19,293 nt of DNA from Mesorhizobium sp. (GCA_019509685.1 JAEKLU010000256.1:1-19293), one strand, 5' to 3'. Shown: positions 8,226 through 15,910, numbered from the stretch's first letter. Notes: generated by a model from the sequence alone, not told the origin. Translations and numbers: made by a program.

Positions 8226-9059
8226 TCACCACTGCGCCGTGGCCTTCACCGTCACATGTCCGTCCGACGACCGCACTTCCATATCCATGCTGTCCCTTCC
8301 CCGGGCAGTTCCGCTCAGAAGCAGGGTCTGTGGGCCGATCGCGGGACGCACCCCCCGAAACGAGAAACGGCGGGGCGCATTGCCAACAATGACGGCAGCG
8401 AAGTTCATGAGCAGCGTCGCCTGGAGCGGGCCGTGGATGACCAGTCCGGGATAGTGTTCGACGCCGGTGGCGTAGGGCGCGTCGTAGTGGATACGATGGC
8501 CGTTGAAGGTCAGCGCGGAATAACGAAAAAGCAGCACCGGATCCACGTCGACGATCCGCTCATGCGACGTGGCAAGCCTGGGCGGTGGCGCCGATGCGGG
8601 GGCGCCAGCTTCCGCCGCCCGATAGACGATGATCTGGTCCTCGTCGACCAGGGGCCCGGCGGCATTGGCGATCTCATGGCGGACCGTGACAAAGACAAGC
8701 CGGCCGGTGCGGCCTTGTTTTTCTTCAACGGCGCTCAATGTCGAGCGGCGGCGGATCGTGTCGCCGCTACGGATCGGAGCCATAAAGCGTACGTCACCGC
8801 CCGCCCACATGCGCCGCGGCAGCGGCACCGGCGGCAGGAAGCCGCCCTTTGCCTGGTGTCCGTCCGGACCGAGTTCACCAGCGTCGGCGATGTCGGGCGT
8901 CAGGCACCAATGCAGGCCGGGCGGCGCCACGTCGCCGCGCACGGCATGAAGGCCCAGCATGGCCTCGAAGCTGGCGAGAAGGCGAGGGGTCGCGATGTCC
9001 TCGACCTCGCGGGTCCGTCCAACCCATTCCTGCAACGTCGTGCTTGAATCCGGGCTCAT
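8226..9059 (-). CDS. MaoC-type enoyl-CoA hydratase, mesaconyl-C4-CoA hydratase-like
   Basis: This 277-residue double hot-dog protein has an N-terminal FAS1-like dehydratase half (RMWAGGDVRFMAPIRSGD, 83-100) and a C-terminal MaoC half with the catalytic segment SALTFNGHRIHYDAPYA (181-197) and PGLVIHGPLQATLL. This combination is typical of mesaconyl-C4-CoA or itaconyl-CoA hydratases and related acyl-CoA hydratases. It should add water across the double bond of a short, perhaps branched or carboxylated, enoyl-CoA in the cytoplasm. It is last in the minus-strand cluster, 12 nt after the CoA-transferase gene, in the order dehydrogenase, reductase, CoA-transferase, hydratase. This fits CoA activation, desaturation and hydration of one acid. 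The exact substrate is unknown. Confidence 0.85.
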   Translation of the reverse strand: MSPDSSTTLQEWVGRTREVEDIATPRLLASFEAMLGLHAVRGDVAPPGLHWCLTPDIADAGELGPDGHQAKGGFLPPVPLPRRMWAGGDVRFMAPIRSGDTIRRRSTLSAVEEKQGRTGRLVFVTVRHEIANAAGPLVDEDQIIVYRAAEAGAPASAPPPRLATSHERIVDVDPVLLFRYSALTFNGHRIHYDAPYATGVEHYPGLVIHGPLQATLLMNFAAVIVGNAPRRFSFRGVRPAIGPQTLLLSGTARGRDSMDMEVRSSDGHVTVKATAQW

Positions 9060-9071
9060 TTGGCTTCCTCG

Positions 9072-10202
9072 TCACGCAGCGAATTCGGACCGGATCCGAT
9101 CCGTGTCGGCGCCAAGGGCAGGAACCTTGGGGATTATCTCGAAGCCGTCGCGCCGCCCCGCCGGCATCGGCACGGCAATGCGCTTGCCGTTGGGCAACTC
9201 GATTTCGCTTCGGCGCAATGCCTTGTGGCTTGGCAGGTCGCGAATTTCGCTGGCGCGTCCCCAGGCGATCTGCGCCTCATCAAGACGGCGAATGGCCTCC
9301 TCGCGATCGATTGCCGCGAATATCGGTTCGATCTCGGCATCGAGCGCCGTGCGGTTGGCTACGCGCCAGGCGTTGGTCGCAAAGCGTTCGTCGGCAAATA
9401 GATCCTGTCTTTGCAGCACGCTGACGCAGAAGCGTTTCCATTCGCTGTTCTGCTGGATCGCGACGACCACGGCGCCGTCGCGACATGCATAGGGCCGGTA
9501 GGGATAGATCGATGCGTGCGCCAGCCCGTAGCGGCCTGTCTCGCGTCCCGCATATTCGTAATGCAGCAGCGGCACGGCCATCCAGTCGGCCATGCCGTCG
9601 AACATTGCGATCTCGACGATACGACCGCGACCGGACTTCTCGCGCGCCAGCAAGGCTTCGAGGATCGCCGCATGGGCATTCATGCCGGTGGCGATATCGG
9701 CGGCCGAAATGCCGATCTTGCACGCGGTGTCGGGCGTTCCGGTGACGGCGCAGATGCCGCTTTCGGCCTGCACCAGCATGTCGTAGGCGCGCATGGCCGC
9801 GTAGGGCGTGTCCTGCCCGTAGCCGACGATGTTGACGGCGATCAGGCGCGGAAATTTTTTCGCGATCGTATCGGCGGAAAGGCCGAGCCTGTCGATGGCG
9901 CCCGGCGCAAGATTCTGCACGAAAACATCCGCGCGCGAGACCATGCGATGCAGCAAGGCCAGATCGTGCTCGGCCTTCAGGTCGAGCACCGCGCTTTCCT
10001 TGCCACGGTTGAGCCAGACGAAATAGGCCGACATGCCCTCGACAGTGGAATCGTAATGGCGTGCGGTTTCGCCTTCGGGGCGCTCGATCTTGACGACGCG
10101 CGCGCCGGCGTCGGCCAGGCGAACCGTGCACAGCGGCGCGGCGACCGCCTGCTCGATGGAAACGACAAGCAGGCCCTCCAGCGGGCGTGCGGCGTCAGAC
10201 AT
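9072..10202 (-). CDS. CaiB/BaiF family (class III) CoA-transferase
   Basis: This 376-residue protein has the class III CoA-transferase layout. The N-terminal Rossmann part is PLEGLLVVSIEQAVAAPLCT with LADAGARVVKIERPEGE, then WLNRGKESAVLDLK, then NLAPGAIDRLGL. The segment GYGQDTPYAAMRAYDMLVQAESG follows, in which D141 aligns with the catalytic aspartate of formyl-CoA transferase. The family moves CoA from one carboxylic acid thioester to another; donor and acceptor are not predictable from sequence. Its ATG overlaps the end of the quinone reductase gene by 8 nt, and the hydratase gene follows after 12 nt, so translation is probably coupled. In context it should activate the free acid made by the neighbouring pathway (inference). 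Confidence 0.9.
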   Translation of the reverse strand: MSDAARPLEGLLVVSIEQAVAAPLCTVRLADAGARVVKIERPEGETARHYDSTVEGMSAYFVWLNRGKESAVLDLKAEHDLALLHRMVSRADVFVQNLAPGAIDRLGLSADTIAKKFPRLIAVNIVGYGQDTPYAAMRAYDMLVQAESGICAVTGTPDTACKIGISAADIATGMNAHAAILEALLAREKSGRGRIVEIAMFDGMADWMAVPLLHYEYAGRETGRYGLAHASIYPYRPYACRDGAVVVAIQQNSEWKRFCVSVLQRQDLFADERFATNAWRVANRTALDAEIEPIFAAIDREEAIRRLDEAQIAWGRASEIRDLPSHKALRRSEIELPNGKRIAVPMPAGRRDGFEIIPKVPALGADTDRIRSEFAA

Positions 10203-10935
10203 TGCGCTGCACTCCCGAGCGGGCGAGCACGCCCGGCTTCAGCCGCTCGTTCCTGCCGTAATCCTGCGCGGGGTGGAAGAACAGGCGCGGCGTGTCGTCG
10301 ATGTCTTCCAGCCGCTTGGCGTAGGCCTGCAGATAGGCTTTGCGGCCATCATCGCCGACACGGCCCGGCATGTAGGCGACGAAGGGCGGCAGCACGTCGA
10401 AGCCGGAGTAGCGGAGCAGGCCGTTATGCACGGGCCACAGCACGGTGAGGATATCGCCGTCGATGCCGTCGGGTGCATAGGTGTCGGAAGACGTGCCGGT
10501 GGTGGCGGCCACCATGGCGAGCTTGCCCTTGAAGATGCCGGTGTCGTATTTGCGGCCCGGCAGATAGGCAAAACCGCGCGCGAAGACACGGTCGGCCCAA
10601 CCCTTGAGGATTGCCGGCATGCCGAACCACCAGACCGGGAATTGGAACAGCACGAAGTCCGCTCGCTTCACTTTTTCGACCTCGGCCGCGATATCCGCCG
10701 ACAGCGCGCCGGCCTCATAGGCGGCGGTCTGCTCGCGCGGCAGGCTGAAGAACTCCGCATCGCTGCGCTCGCCTGATATGTCACCCGGCCCGGCGACAGG
10801 ATTGAAGCCCATCGCGTAGAGGTCGCTGACGACCACCTGGTGGCCGGCGCGGGTCAAGGTCTGCACGGCGAGATCCTTCATGGCGCCGTTGAAAGATCTC
10901 GGTTCCGGGTGCGCGTAGACGATGAGGACGTTCAC
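10195..10935 (-). CDS. NAD(P)H:quinone oxidoreductase, flavodoxin-2 fold
   Basis: This 246-residue flavodoxin-like reductase begins NVLIVYAHPEPRSFNGAMKD, the flavin phosphate-binding start of the NQO1/KefF/MdaB family, and carries DFVLFQFPVWWFGMPAILKGWADRVF, the second diagnostic segment. The family carries out two-electron reduction of quinones or other acceptors with NAD(P)H. I chose GTG at 10935 because AGAGG lies 8 nt upstream and the protein then starts exactly at the first strand. The frame is open further upstream, but that part overlaps the acyl-CoA dehydrogenase gene and is spurious. It lies between dehydrogenase (11-nt gap) and CoA-transferase (8-nt overlap), so it belongs to the same transcript. 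Its role in a CoA-ester pathway is unclear. Quinone recycling or reduction of an unsaturated intermediate are options. Confidence 0.85.
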   Translation of the reverse strand: MNVLIVYAHPEPRSFNGAMKDLAVQTLTRAGHQVVVSDLYAMGFNPVAGPGDISGERSDAEFFSLPREQTAAYEAGALSADIAAEVEKVKRADFVLFQFPVWWFGMPAILKGWADRVFARGFAYLPGRKYDTGIFKGKLAMVAATTGTSSDTYAPDGIDGDILTVLWPVHNGLLRYSGFDVLPPFVAYMPGRVGDDGRKAYLQAYAKRLEDIDDTPRLFFHPAQDYGRNERLKPGVLARSGVQRNV

Positions 10936-10946
10936 GACGGCACCTC

Positions 10947-12095
10947 TTAGTACGAACGCGGCAGGCCGAGCACGTGCTCGGAAAGGTATGACAGGATGAG
11001 GTTGGTCGAGATCGGCGCGACCTGATAGAGGCGCGTCTCGCGGAACTTGCGCTCGACGTCGTATTCCTCCGCGAAACCGAAGCCGCCATGCGTCTGGATG
11101 CAGACATTGGCAGCCTCGTTCGAAGCGTCGGCCGCCAGCATCTTGGCCATGTTTGCTTCGGCGCCGGGGTTCTTGCCGGCCTCGTAGAGGTTGACCGCCT
11201 CGCGCACCATCAATTCGGCCGCGCGCATGTTGGCGTAGGCCCTGGCAATCGGAAACTGGATGCCCTGGTTCTGGCCGATCGCGCGGCCGAACACATGCCG
11301 CTCCTTGGCATAGGTGCTCGCCTTGTCGATGAACCATTTCGCATCGCCGACGCATTCGGCGGCAATCAGGATGCGCTCGGCATTCATGCCAGAAAGAATG
11401 TAGCGGAATCCCTTGCCCTCCTCGCCGATCAGGTTTTCGGCGGGCACGCGCAAATCGTCGAAGAAGACCTCGGTGGTGGCATGGTTCATCATGGTGCGGA
11501 TCGGCCGGATCGTCAGCCCATGGCCGACGGCTTCGCGCATGTCGACGATCAGGACGGAGAGGCCATCGGTCTTCTTCATGCTGTCCTCGAGCGGCGTGGT
11601 TCTTGCCAGGAGCAGCATCAAATCCGAATGTTCGGCGCGGCTGGTCCAGATCTTCTGGCCCTTGACCACGAAATGATCGCCGTCGAGGCGCGCGGTGGTC
11701 TTGAGCGCGCCGGTATCGGTGCCGCTGCTCGGTTCAGTGACGCCGAAGGCTTGCAGGCGCAATTCTCCGGTGGCGATCTTCGGCAGGTATCGTTGCTTCT
11801 GCGCTTCCGAGCCGTGGCGCAAAAGCGTGCCCATCGTGTACATCTGGGCATGGCAGGCGCCGCCGTTGCAGCCGGCGCGCTGAATTTCCTCGAGCACGGC
11901 GGCGGCGGCCGACAGCGGCAGACCCGAGCCGCCATACGCCTCCGGGATCAGGATCGAGAGCCAGCCAGCCTCCGTCAACGCTTCGACGAATTCGCGTGGA
12001 TAGGCCATGTCCCTGTCGAGCGCGCGCCAGTATTCGCCGGGAAACCGTGCGCAGAGCTTGGCGACGGCATCGCGGATATCCTGATACTGTTCCAT
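10947..12095 (-). CDS. Acyl-CoA dehydrogenase
   Basis: This 382-residue FAD enzyme has the usual length and domains: N-terminal helices, the beta domain with LQAFGVTEPSSGTD (114-127) and KGQKIWTS, and the C-terminal helical domain ending QTHGGFGFAEEYDVERKFRETRLYQVAPIST. It should introduce a 2,3-double bond into an acyl-CoA and pass electrons to ETF. The canonical catalytic glutamate near the C-terminus is replaced by Q358 (LYQVAPIS). E240 in LSGMNAERILIAAE lies where isovaleryl-CoA and long-chain dehydrogenases carry their base, so it is probably active. ATG at 12095 gives the normal N-terminus MEQYQDIRDA, with a distant AGAAGG upstream. ATG at 12131 is an alternative with no better ribosome binding site. 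Confidence 0.9.
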   Translation of the reverse strand: MEQYQDIRDAVAKLCARFPGEYWRALDRDMAYPREFVEALTEAGWLSILIPEAYGGSGLPLSAAAAVLEEIQRAGCNGGACHAQMYTMGTLLRHGSEAQKQRYLPKIATGELRLQAFGVTEPSSGTDTGALKTTARLDGDHFVVKGQKIWTSRAEHSDLMLLLARTTPLEDSMKKTDGLSVLIVDMREAVGHGLTIRPIRTMMNHATTEVFFDDLRVPAENLIGEEGKGFRYILSGMNAERILIAAECVGDAKWFIDKASTYAKERHVFGRAIGQNQGIQFPIARAYANMRAAELMVREAVNLYEAGKNPGAEANMAKMLAADASNEAANVCIQTHGGFGFAEEYDVERKFRETRLYQVAPISTNLILSYLSEHVLGLPRSY

Positions 12096-12129
12096 GGGGT
12101 TTGCCCGACCTTCTGTCTCGCCCGGCCGC

Positions 12130-12158
12130 ATTATCGTTTCGGCACGTCTCGTCCGCAA
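12130..12158 (-). promoter_or_regulatory. Probable sigma-70-type promoter of the acyl-CoA dehydrogenase operon
   Basis: Reading the minus strand, TTGCGG (12158-12153) and GATAAT (12135-12130) are separated by exactly 17 nt. The -10 matches the consensus at five of six positions, the -35 at three of six. Transcription would start near 12123, leaving a leader of about 28 nt. The shared 19-bp motif at 12174-12192 would then be centred about 60 nt upstream of the start point, the usual place for a LysR-type activator. Confidence 0.5.
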
Positions 12159-12173
12159 TGCAAGGCTGGCACT

Positions 12174-12192
12174 ACCAGATATGCCGAAATTC
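12174..12192 (-). promoter_or_regulatory. Candidate LysR operator, copy 1
   Basis: The minus strand reads GAATTTCGGCATATCTGGT. It matches copy 2 at 13143-13161 at 15 of 19 positions, including an unbroken ATATCTGGT. It lies 79 nt upstream of the acyl-CoA dehydrogenase start codon, in the same orientation to the gene as copy 2 has to its own. No complete dyad is conserved, so the boundaries are uncertain. Confidence 0.5.
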
Positions 12193-12198
12193 AAATAC

Positions 12199-13134
12199 TC
12201 AGGGTGCTGGGCCAAGAAGCTGGCCGGCCCATACCGCCCGTTCGACAAGGTCCTTGACGATGTCCTCGATTGCCTGTCCGGCAAACCGCGCCAGCCGCGA
12301 GGCGGGCCGGTCGGCCGGGTAGGCGAGGATCAGGCGGCGCACGGGCACGGGATCGATCAGCGGTGCCGCGGTCAAGAGGCCGGCGGCGACATCGGCATGG
12401 ATGGGTGCGAGCGGCAGGATCGTCCAGCCGTGGCCGTTGCGCACCAGGTCCTTCAGCGCGGCGTAGGAATCCGCTTCGATGCCGACGTCGAGCGCGATGC
12501 CGGATTCGGCGGCGCAGCGTTCGACGATGATGCGCAGCCCATGCTTGAGACTGGGCATCATCAGGCGCTTGCCGGCGAGCGAGGCGAACGGCACGGCGCG
12601 CACAGTCGAGAAGCCGGCGTCGGGCGGGCCGATCAGGAACAGGTTTTCCAGGAGCAGAGGGCGCGAGCGCAGCGACCTTGCCATGCGCGGGTCGTAGAGC
12701 ACGCCGACGTCGACCTCGCCGCGGTGCATCCAGTCCAGCAGGTAGCCTGTGTAGGCGCTCACCAGCCTGAGCTTGGCCTTAGGGTGGGCTTTGCCGAAGG
12801 CGGCGGCCAGCGGCAGCGAGATGATGTCCGCCACCGTGGGTGGCAGGCCGATGGCCACTTCGCCGGTCAGCGGCGCGTCGGCTGGAGTGGCCGTGGCGCG
12901 GATCTCATCGATCTCGGCCATCACGCGCATGGCGTGCGCCAGAACTTCCTTGCCCTGTTCGGACAGCACCATGCCGCGCCCGTGGCGCAGGAACAGGGCA
13001 AAGCCCAATTCTTCCTCCAGCATGCGCACCTGCCGGCTCAGCGCCGGCTGCGCGATGTGCAGCCGGTCGGCGGCCTTGCTGAGGCTGCCGAGCTCGGCGA
13101 CGTGGATCAGGGTGCGAAGTTGCGATAGCTCCAT
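12199..13134 (-). CDS. LysR-family transcriptional regulator
   Basis: This 311-residue LysR-type regulator has an N-terminal winged helix-turn-helix, MELSQLRTLIHVAELGSLSKAADRLHIAQPALSRQVRMLEEELG (about 1-44). The effector domain follows, with EVAIGLPPTVADIISLPL near residue 92 and the later GEVDVGVLYDP strand. It most resembles the Nac/Cbl-like branch in the helix-turn-helix (HIAQPALSRQ). ATG at 13134 gives the standard family start; the open frame runs up to 13257 but adds nothing recognisable. It is divergent from the decarboxylase operon and upstream of the acyl-CoA dehydrogenase operon, so it is the natural regulator of both. A perfect TATAAT on its strand (13155-13150) overlaps operator copy 2, which would allow autorepression. 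The inducer is unknown. Confidence 0.93.
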   Translation of the reverse strand: MELSQLRTLIHVAELGSLSKAADRLHIAQPALSRQVRMLEEELGFALFLRHGRGMVLSEQGKEVLAHAMRVMAEIDEIRATATPADAPLTGEVAIGLPPTVADIISLPLAAAFGKAHPKAKLRLVSAYTGYLLDWMHRGEVDVGVLYDPRMARSLRSRPLLLENLFLIGPPDAGFSTVRAVPFASLAGKRLMMPSLKHGLRIIVERCAAESGIALDVGIEADSYAALKDLVRNGHGWTILPLAPIHADVAAGLLTAAPLIDPVPVRRLILAYPADRPASRLARFAGQAIEDIVKDLVERAVWAGQLLGPAP

Positions 13135-13142
13135 AAGCGATC

Positions 13143-13161
13143 GAATATCATTATATCTGGT
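13143..13161 (+). promoter_or_regulatory. Candidate LysR operator, copy 2, in the divergent promoter region
   Basis: The + strand reads GAATATCATTATATCTGGT, 15 of 19 identical to copy 1. It ends 75 nt before the GTG start of the decarboxylase alpha gene. On the opposite strand it contains TATAAT (13155-13150), a perfect -10 for the lysR gene with only a poor -35. Binding here could activate the + operon and repress lysR, a common arrangement for this family. The operator role is inference from the repeat and its position. Confidence 0.5.
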
Positions 13162-13235
13162 CACAAGAAAGAGACGAAGATTGGATCGCATAACGGGGGT
13201 AATCTGGCAGCAATTCAATTCTCGGGGGGTCCAAG

Positions 13236-13796
13236 GTGACAGTGAGCCTGCAAGCAAAACAAGCCGAGACAGCCGCTGCGACGGTGCCTGAAAAGCAGTG
13301 GCCGGACCAAGTCTATGACGTGCTCAAGGCTGCCGGCATCAGCCAGATGTCCTATGTACCCGATGCCGGCCACACCACCTTGATCCGTCGCTTCAGCGAA
13401 GATCCCGAGGTCGTCACCAATGTGCTGACGACCGAGGAAGAGGGCATCGCCATCGCCGCCGGCTCCTGGCTCGGCGGCAAACGCAGCGTCGTGCTGATGC
13501 AGTCCTCGGGCGTCGGCAACTGCATCAACATGCTGTCGCTTCCCGTGCAGGCACGCTTTCCGTTGCTCGTCCTGGTGACGATGCGGGGCGAATGGGCCGA
13601 GTTCAACCCATGGCAGGTGCCGATGGGGCAAGCGACGGAAGCCTCGCTGAAGGCGATCGGCCTCAGGGTGCTGCGCGCCGAGACCGGTCCCGACCTCGTC
13701 GAGACGGTAGCGCAAGCAGCTGCAATGGCTTTCGACGCCGACCAGCAGATTGCCGTGCTGATCGGGCAGCGGCTGCTCGGCAAGAAGAAGTGGTGA
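13236..13796 (+). CDS. Thiamine-diphosphate-dependent 2-oxo-acid decarboxylase, alpha (PYR) subunit
   Basis: This 186-residue protein is a stand-alone pyrimidine-binding domain of the sulfopyruvate/phosphonopyruvate decarboxylase (ComD-like) group. Key segments are VYDVLKAAGISQMSYVPDAGHTTLI (25-49), then NVLTTEEEGIAIAAGSWLGGKRSVVLMQSSGVGN, in which the glutamates of TEEEG hold the residue that activates the thiamine ring, and the dimer segment FPLLVLVTMRGEW. It needs the beta subunit encoded next for cofactor binding. Together they should decarboxylate a 2-oxo acid to an aldehyde. GTG at 13236 has GGGGGG 6 nt upstream. It is first in an operon with beta subunit, aldehyde dehydrogenase, SDR and VOC genes. 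Sulfopyruvate is one possible substrate but is not established by the sequence. Confidence 0.85.
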   Translation: MTVSLQAKQAETAAATVPEKQWPDQVYDVLKAAGISQMSYVPDAGHTTLIRRFSEDPEVVTNVLTTEEEGIAIAAGSWLGGKRSVVLMQSSGVGNCINMLSLPVQARFPLLVLVTMRGEWAEFNPWQVPMGQATEASLKAIGLRVLRAETGPDLVETVAQAAAMAFDADQQIAVLIGQRLLGKKKW

Positions 13797-13801
13797 ACGC
13801 G

Positions 13802-14389
13802 ATGAATTTGCCGACGATGGATCGCCGCGTGGCGGTGAAGAAATTGCTCGATGCCCGCGACGGTGCATTGGTGGTCACCGGTCTCGGCTCGCCGAGCTAC
13901 GACGTTCATGCCGCCGGCGACCGCGACGACAATTACTATCTGTGGGGCGCCATGGGCGGTGCGGCGCTGATCGGCCTCGGACTTGCCCAGGCCCAGCCGC
14001 AAAAACGCGTCATGGTCATTACCGGCGACGGCGAACAGCTGATGGCGTTCGGGTCGCTGGCGACGATCGCGGTGGCGCGGCCCAAAAATCTCGATCTGAT
14101 CGTGCTCGACAACCAGCATTTCGGCGAGACCGGCATGCAGTCCAGCCATACCGGCAAGGGCATAGGATTTGACAAGGTCGCTGCCGCCTGCGGCTTCTCG
14201 GAAAGCCGCGAGTTGCGTTCGTTGGAGGAGGTCGATGCCCTGTGCGACCAGCTTCGCCGGCCGGCCGATGGTCCCCGTCTCTTCGTGCTGAAGATTGCTG
14301 CGGAGAATCTGCCGCGCTCGCTGCCACCGCGCGACGCGGTCGCGGTCAAGAACCGCTTTCGCGCCCATCTGGGCTTTGCCACCTGTTGA
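13802..14389 (+). CDS. Thiamine-diphosphate-dependent 2-oxo-acid decarboxylase, beta (TPP-binding) subunit
   Basis: This 195-residue protein is the cofactor-diphosphate-binding domain of the same enzyme (ComE-like). The thiamine diphosphate motif runs from GDGEQLMAFGSL to LIVLDN, with the expected GDG to N spacing for binding magnesium and diphosphate, followed by QHFGETGMQ. The N-terminal WGAMGGAALIGLGLAQAQP helix is also typical. ATG at 13802 lies 5 nt after the alpha stop. GTG at 13793 would overlap the alpha stop by 4 nt and is a real alternative. Either way the subunits are translationally coupled, as expected for a 1:1 complex. It is followed after 8 nt by the aldehyde dehydrogenase, the natural next enzyme for an aldehyde product. 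Confidence 0.85.
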   Translation: MNLPTMDRRVAVKKLLDARDGALVVTGLGSPSYDVHAAGDRDDNYYLWGAMGGAALIGLGLAQAQPQKRVMVITGDGEQLMAFGSLATIAVARPKNLDLIVLDNQHFGETGMQSSHTGKGIGFDKVAAACGFSESRELRSLEEVDALCDQLRRPADGPRLFVLKIAAENLPRSLPPRDAVAVKNRFRAHLGFATC

Positions 14390-14397
14390 GGGTCGAT

Positions 14398-15876
14398 ATG
14401 GCGCTGGTCAGCTTCCAGAACACGGTCGGCGGTCGGCTGCAATCGACCGCTGCGACATTCGAAAGCCATGATCCGTTTACCGGCAAGCCATGGGCGCTGA
14501 TCCCACGCGGCGGAGCGGCCGAGGTCGACGCTGCCGTGGCGGCGGCCAAGGCGGCTTTCCGCTCGAAGGAGTGGTGCGGCCTCACGCCCACCGCGCGCGG
14601 CAAGCTGCTGGTGCGGCTGGCCGATCTGATCGCTGAGAACGCCGAGCGCATCGCCGCCATCGAGACGCGCGACAATGGCAAGCTGCTCACCGAGATGACG
14701 GCGCAGCTGCGCTATATCCCCGAATGGTTCCGTTATTTCGGCGGGCTAGCCGACAAGATCGAAGGCTCGGTCTTGCCGATCGACAAGGCAGGCATGTTTG
14801 CCTTCACCCGCCATGAGCCGCTCGGCGTCATCGCGGCCATCGTTCCCTGGAACTCGCCGCTCTTGCTTCTGACCTGGAAGCTCGCGCCGCTGCTGGCGGC
14901 CGGCAACACCGTCGTCATCAAGCCGTCGGAGCATGCCTCGGCCTCGACGCTGGAATTCGTGAAATTGTTCGCGCAGGCAGGTTTCCCGGCGGGCGTCGTC
15001 AACACCGTTACCGGCATGCCGCAGGATGTCGGCGTGCCGCTGGTCGCCCATCCCGACATCGCCAAGATCGCCTTCACCGGCGGCGAACCGGGCGGGCTCG
15101 CCGTCTATCGCGCGGCGGCCGAGGGCTTGAAGACCGTGACGCTCGAACTGGGCGGCAAATCCGCCAACATCGTCTTCGAAGACGCCAATCTCGAAAGCGC
15201 GGTCAATGGCGCGATCTCCGGCATCTTCGCAGCCAGCGGCCAGACCTGCATCGCCGGCTCGCGCCTCCTGGTCCATCGCAAGATCCATGACCGGTTCGTG
15301 GAAGATGTCATCGCGCTGGCAGCCAGTGCCCGAATAGGCAATCCGGCGCTGGCCGAGACGCAGGTGGGGCCGATCACCACGCAGGCGCAGCGCGACAAGG
15401 TGCTTTCCTATCTCGGCATCGCACGCCGTGAAGGCGCGCTGTGCGTGCTTGGCGGCGGCAAGCCGGGTGCGGCGGAACTGGCCGACGGCTGGTTCGTCCA
15501 GCCCACAATCTTCACCGACGTCAACAACACGATGCGGATCGCGCGCGAAGAGGTGTTCGGGCCGATCCTGTCCGTCATTCCGTTCGATGACGAGGACGAG
15601 GCCTTCGCCATTGCCAATGACAGCCCCTACGGATTGGCCGCGGGGATATGGACAAGCGACATGGGCCGGGCGCTACGCGGCGCGGCCGCAATGGAAGCGG
15701 GCATGGTCTGGATCAATTCCTACCGCGCCGTCTCCTACATGGCGCCGTTCGGCGGCTACAAGAGAAGCGGCATCGGCCGCGAGAGCGGGCAGGAGGCGAT
15801 CAATTCCTATCTGCAGACCAAGACGGTGTGGATAGATACGATTGGCAAGACCGCCAACCCGTTCGTGATCCGCTAG
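14398..15876 (+). CDS. NAD(P)-dependent aldehyde dehydrogenase
   Basis: This 492-residue enzyme is of normal family length. The catalytic cysteine is C284 in GQTCIAGS, the general base E250 in LELGGKS, the oxyanion asparagine N152 in VPWNSP, and the cofactor lysine K175 in IKPSE. The C-terminal EEVFGPILSVIPF and PFGGYKRSGIGRE segments are present, so it should be active. It oxidises an aldehyde to a carboxylic acid in the cytoplasm. The cofactor-contact loop reads FTGGEPGG where most relatives have FTGSTxVG, a small departure. ATG at 14398 has GAGGG 5 nt upstream, and the gap to the decarboxylase beta gene is 8 nt. The neighbouring decarboxylase suggests its substrate is the decarboxylation product of a 2-oxo acid. 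Confidence 0.93.
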   Translation: MALVSFQNTVGGRLQSTAATFESHDPFTGKPWALIPRGGAAEVDAAVAAAKAAFRSKEWCGLTPTARGKLLVRLADLIAENAERIAAIETRDNGKLLTEMTAQLRYIPEWFRYFGGLADKIEGSVLPIDKAGMFAFTRHEPLGVIAAIVPWNSPLLLLTWKLAPLLAAGNTVVIKPSEHASASTLEFVKLFAQAGFPAGVVNTVTGMPQDVGVPLVAHPDIAKIAFTGGEPGGLAVYRAAAEGLKTVTLELGGKSANIVFEDANLESAVNGAISGIFAASGQTCIAGSRLLVHRKIHDRFVEDVIALAASARIGNPALAETQVGPITTQAQRDKVLSYLGIARREGALCVLGGGKPGAAELADGWFVQPTIFTDVNNTMRIAREEVFGPILSVIPFDDEDEAFAIANDSPYGLAAGIWTSDMGRALRGAAAMEAGMVWINSYRAVSYMAPFGGYKRSGIGRESGQEAINSYLQTKTVWIDTIGKTANPFVIR

Positions 15877-15910
15877 GGTAGGGCTTCGGTAGGCGATTGG
15901 TCTACTCACA

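Noticed and set aside
9411..10448. A 345-codon plus-strand frame opposite the CoA-transferase gene
   Set aside because: This is the shadow frame common in GC-rich DNA. The minus strand carries a complete CoA-transferase with its catalytic residue.
10936..11355. An upstream extension of the quinone reductase frame
   Set aside because: It lies opposite or within the acyl-CoA dehydrogenase gene in another frame, and the reductase fold begins exactly at the GTG at 10935.
12094..13128. A 344-codon plus-strand frame opposite the LysR gene
   Set aside because: It lacks any family pattern, while the minus strand encodes a full LysR regulator.
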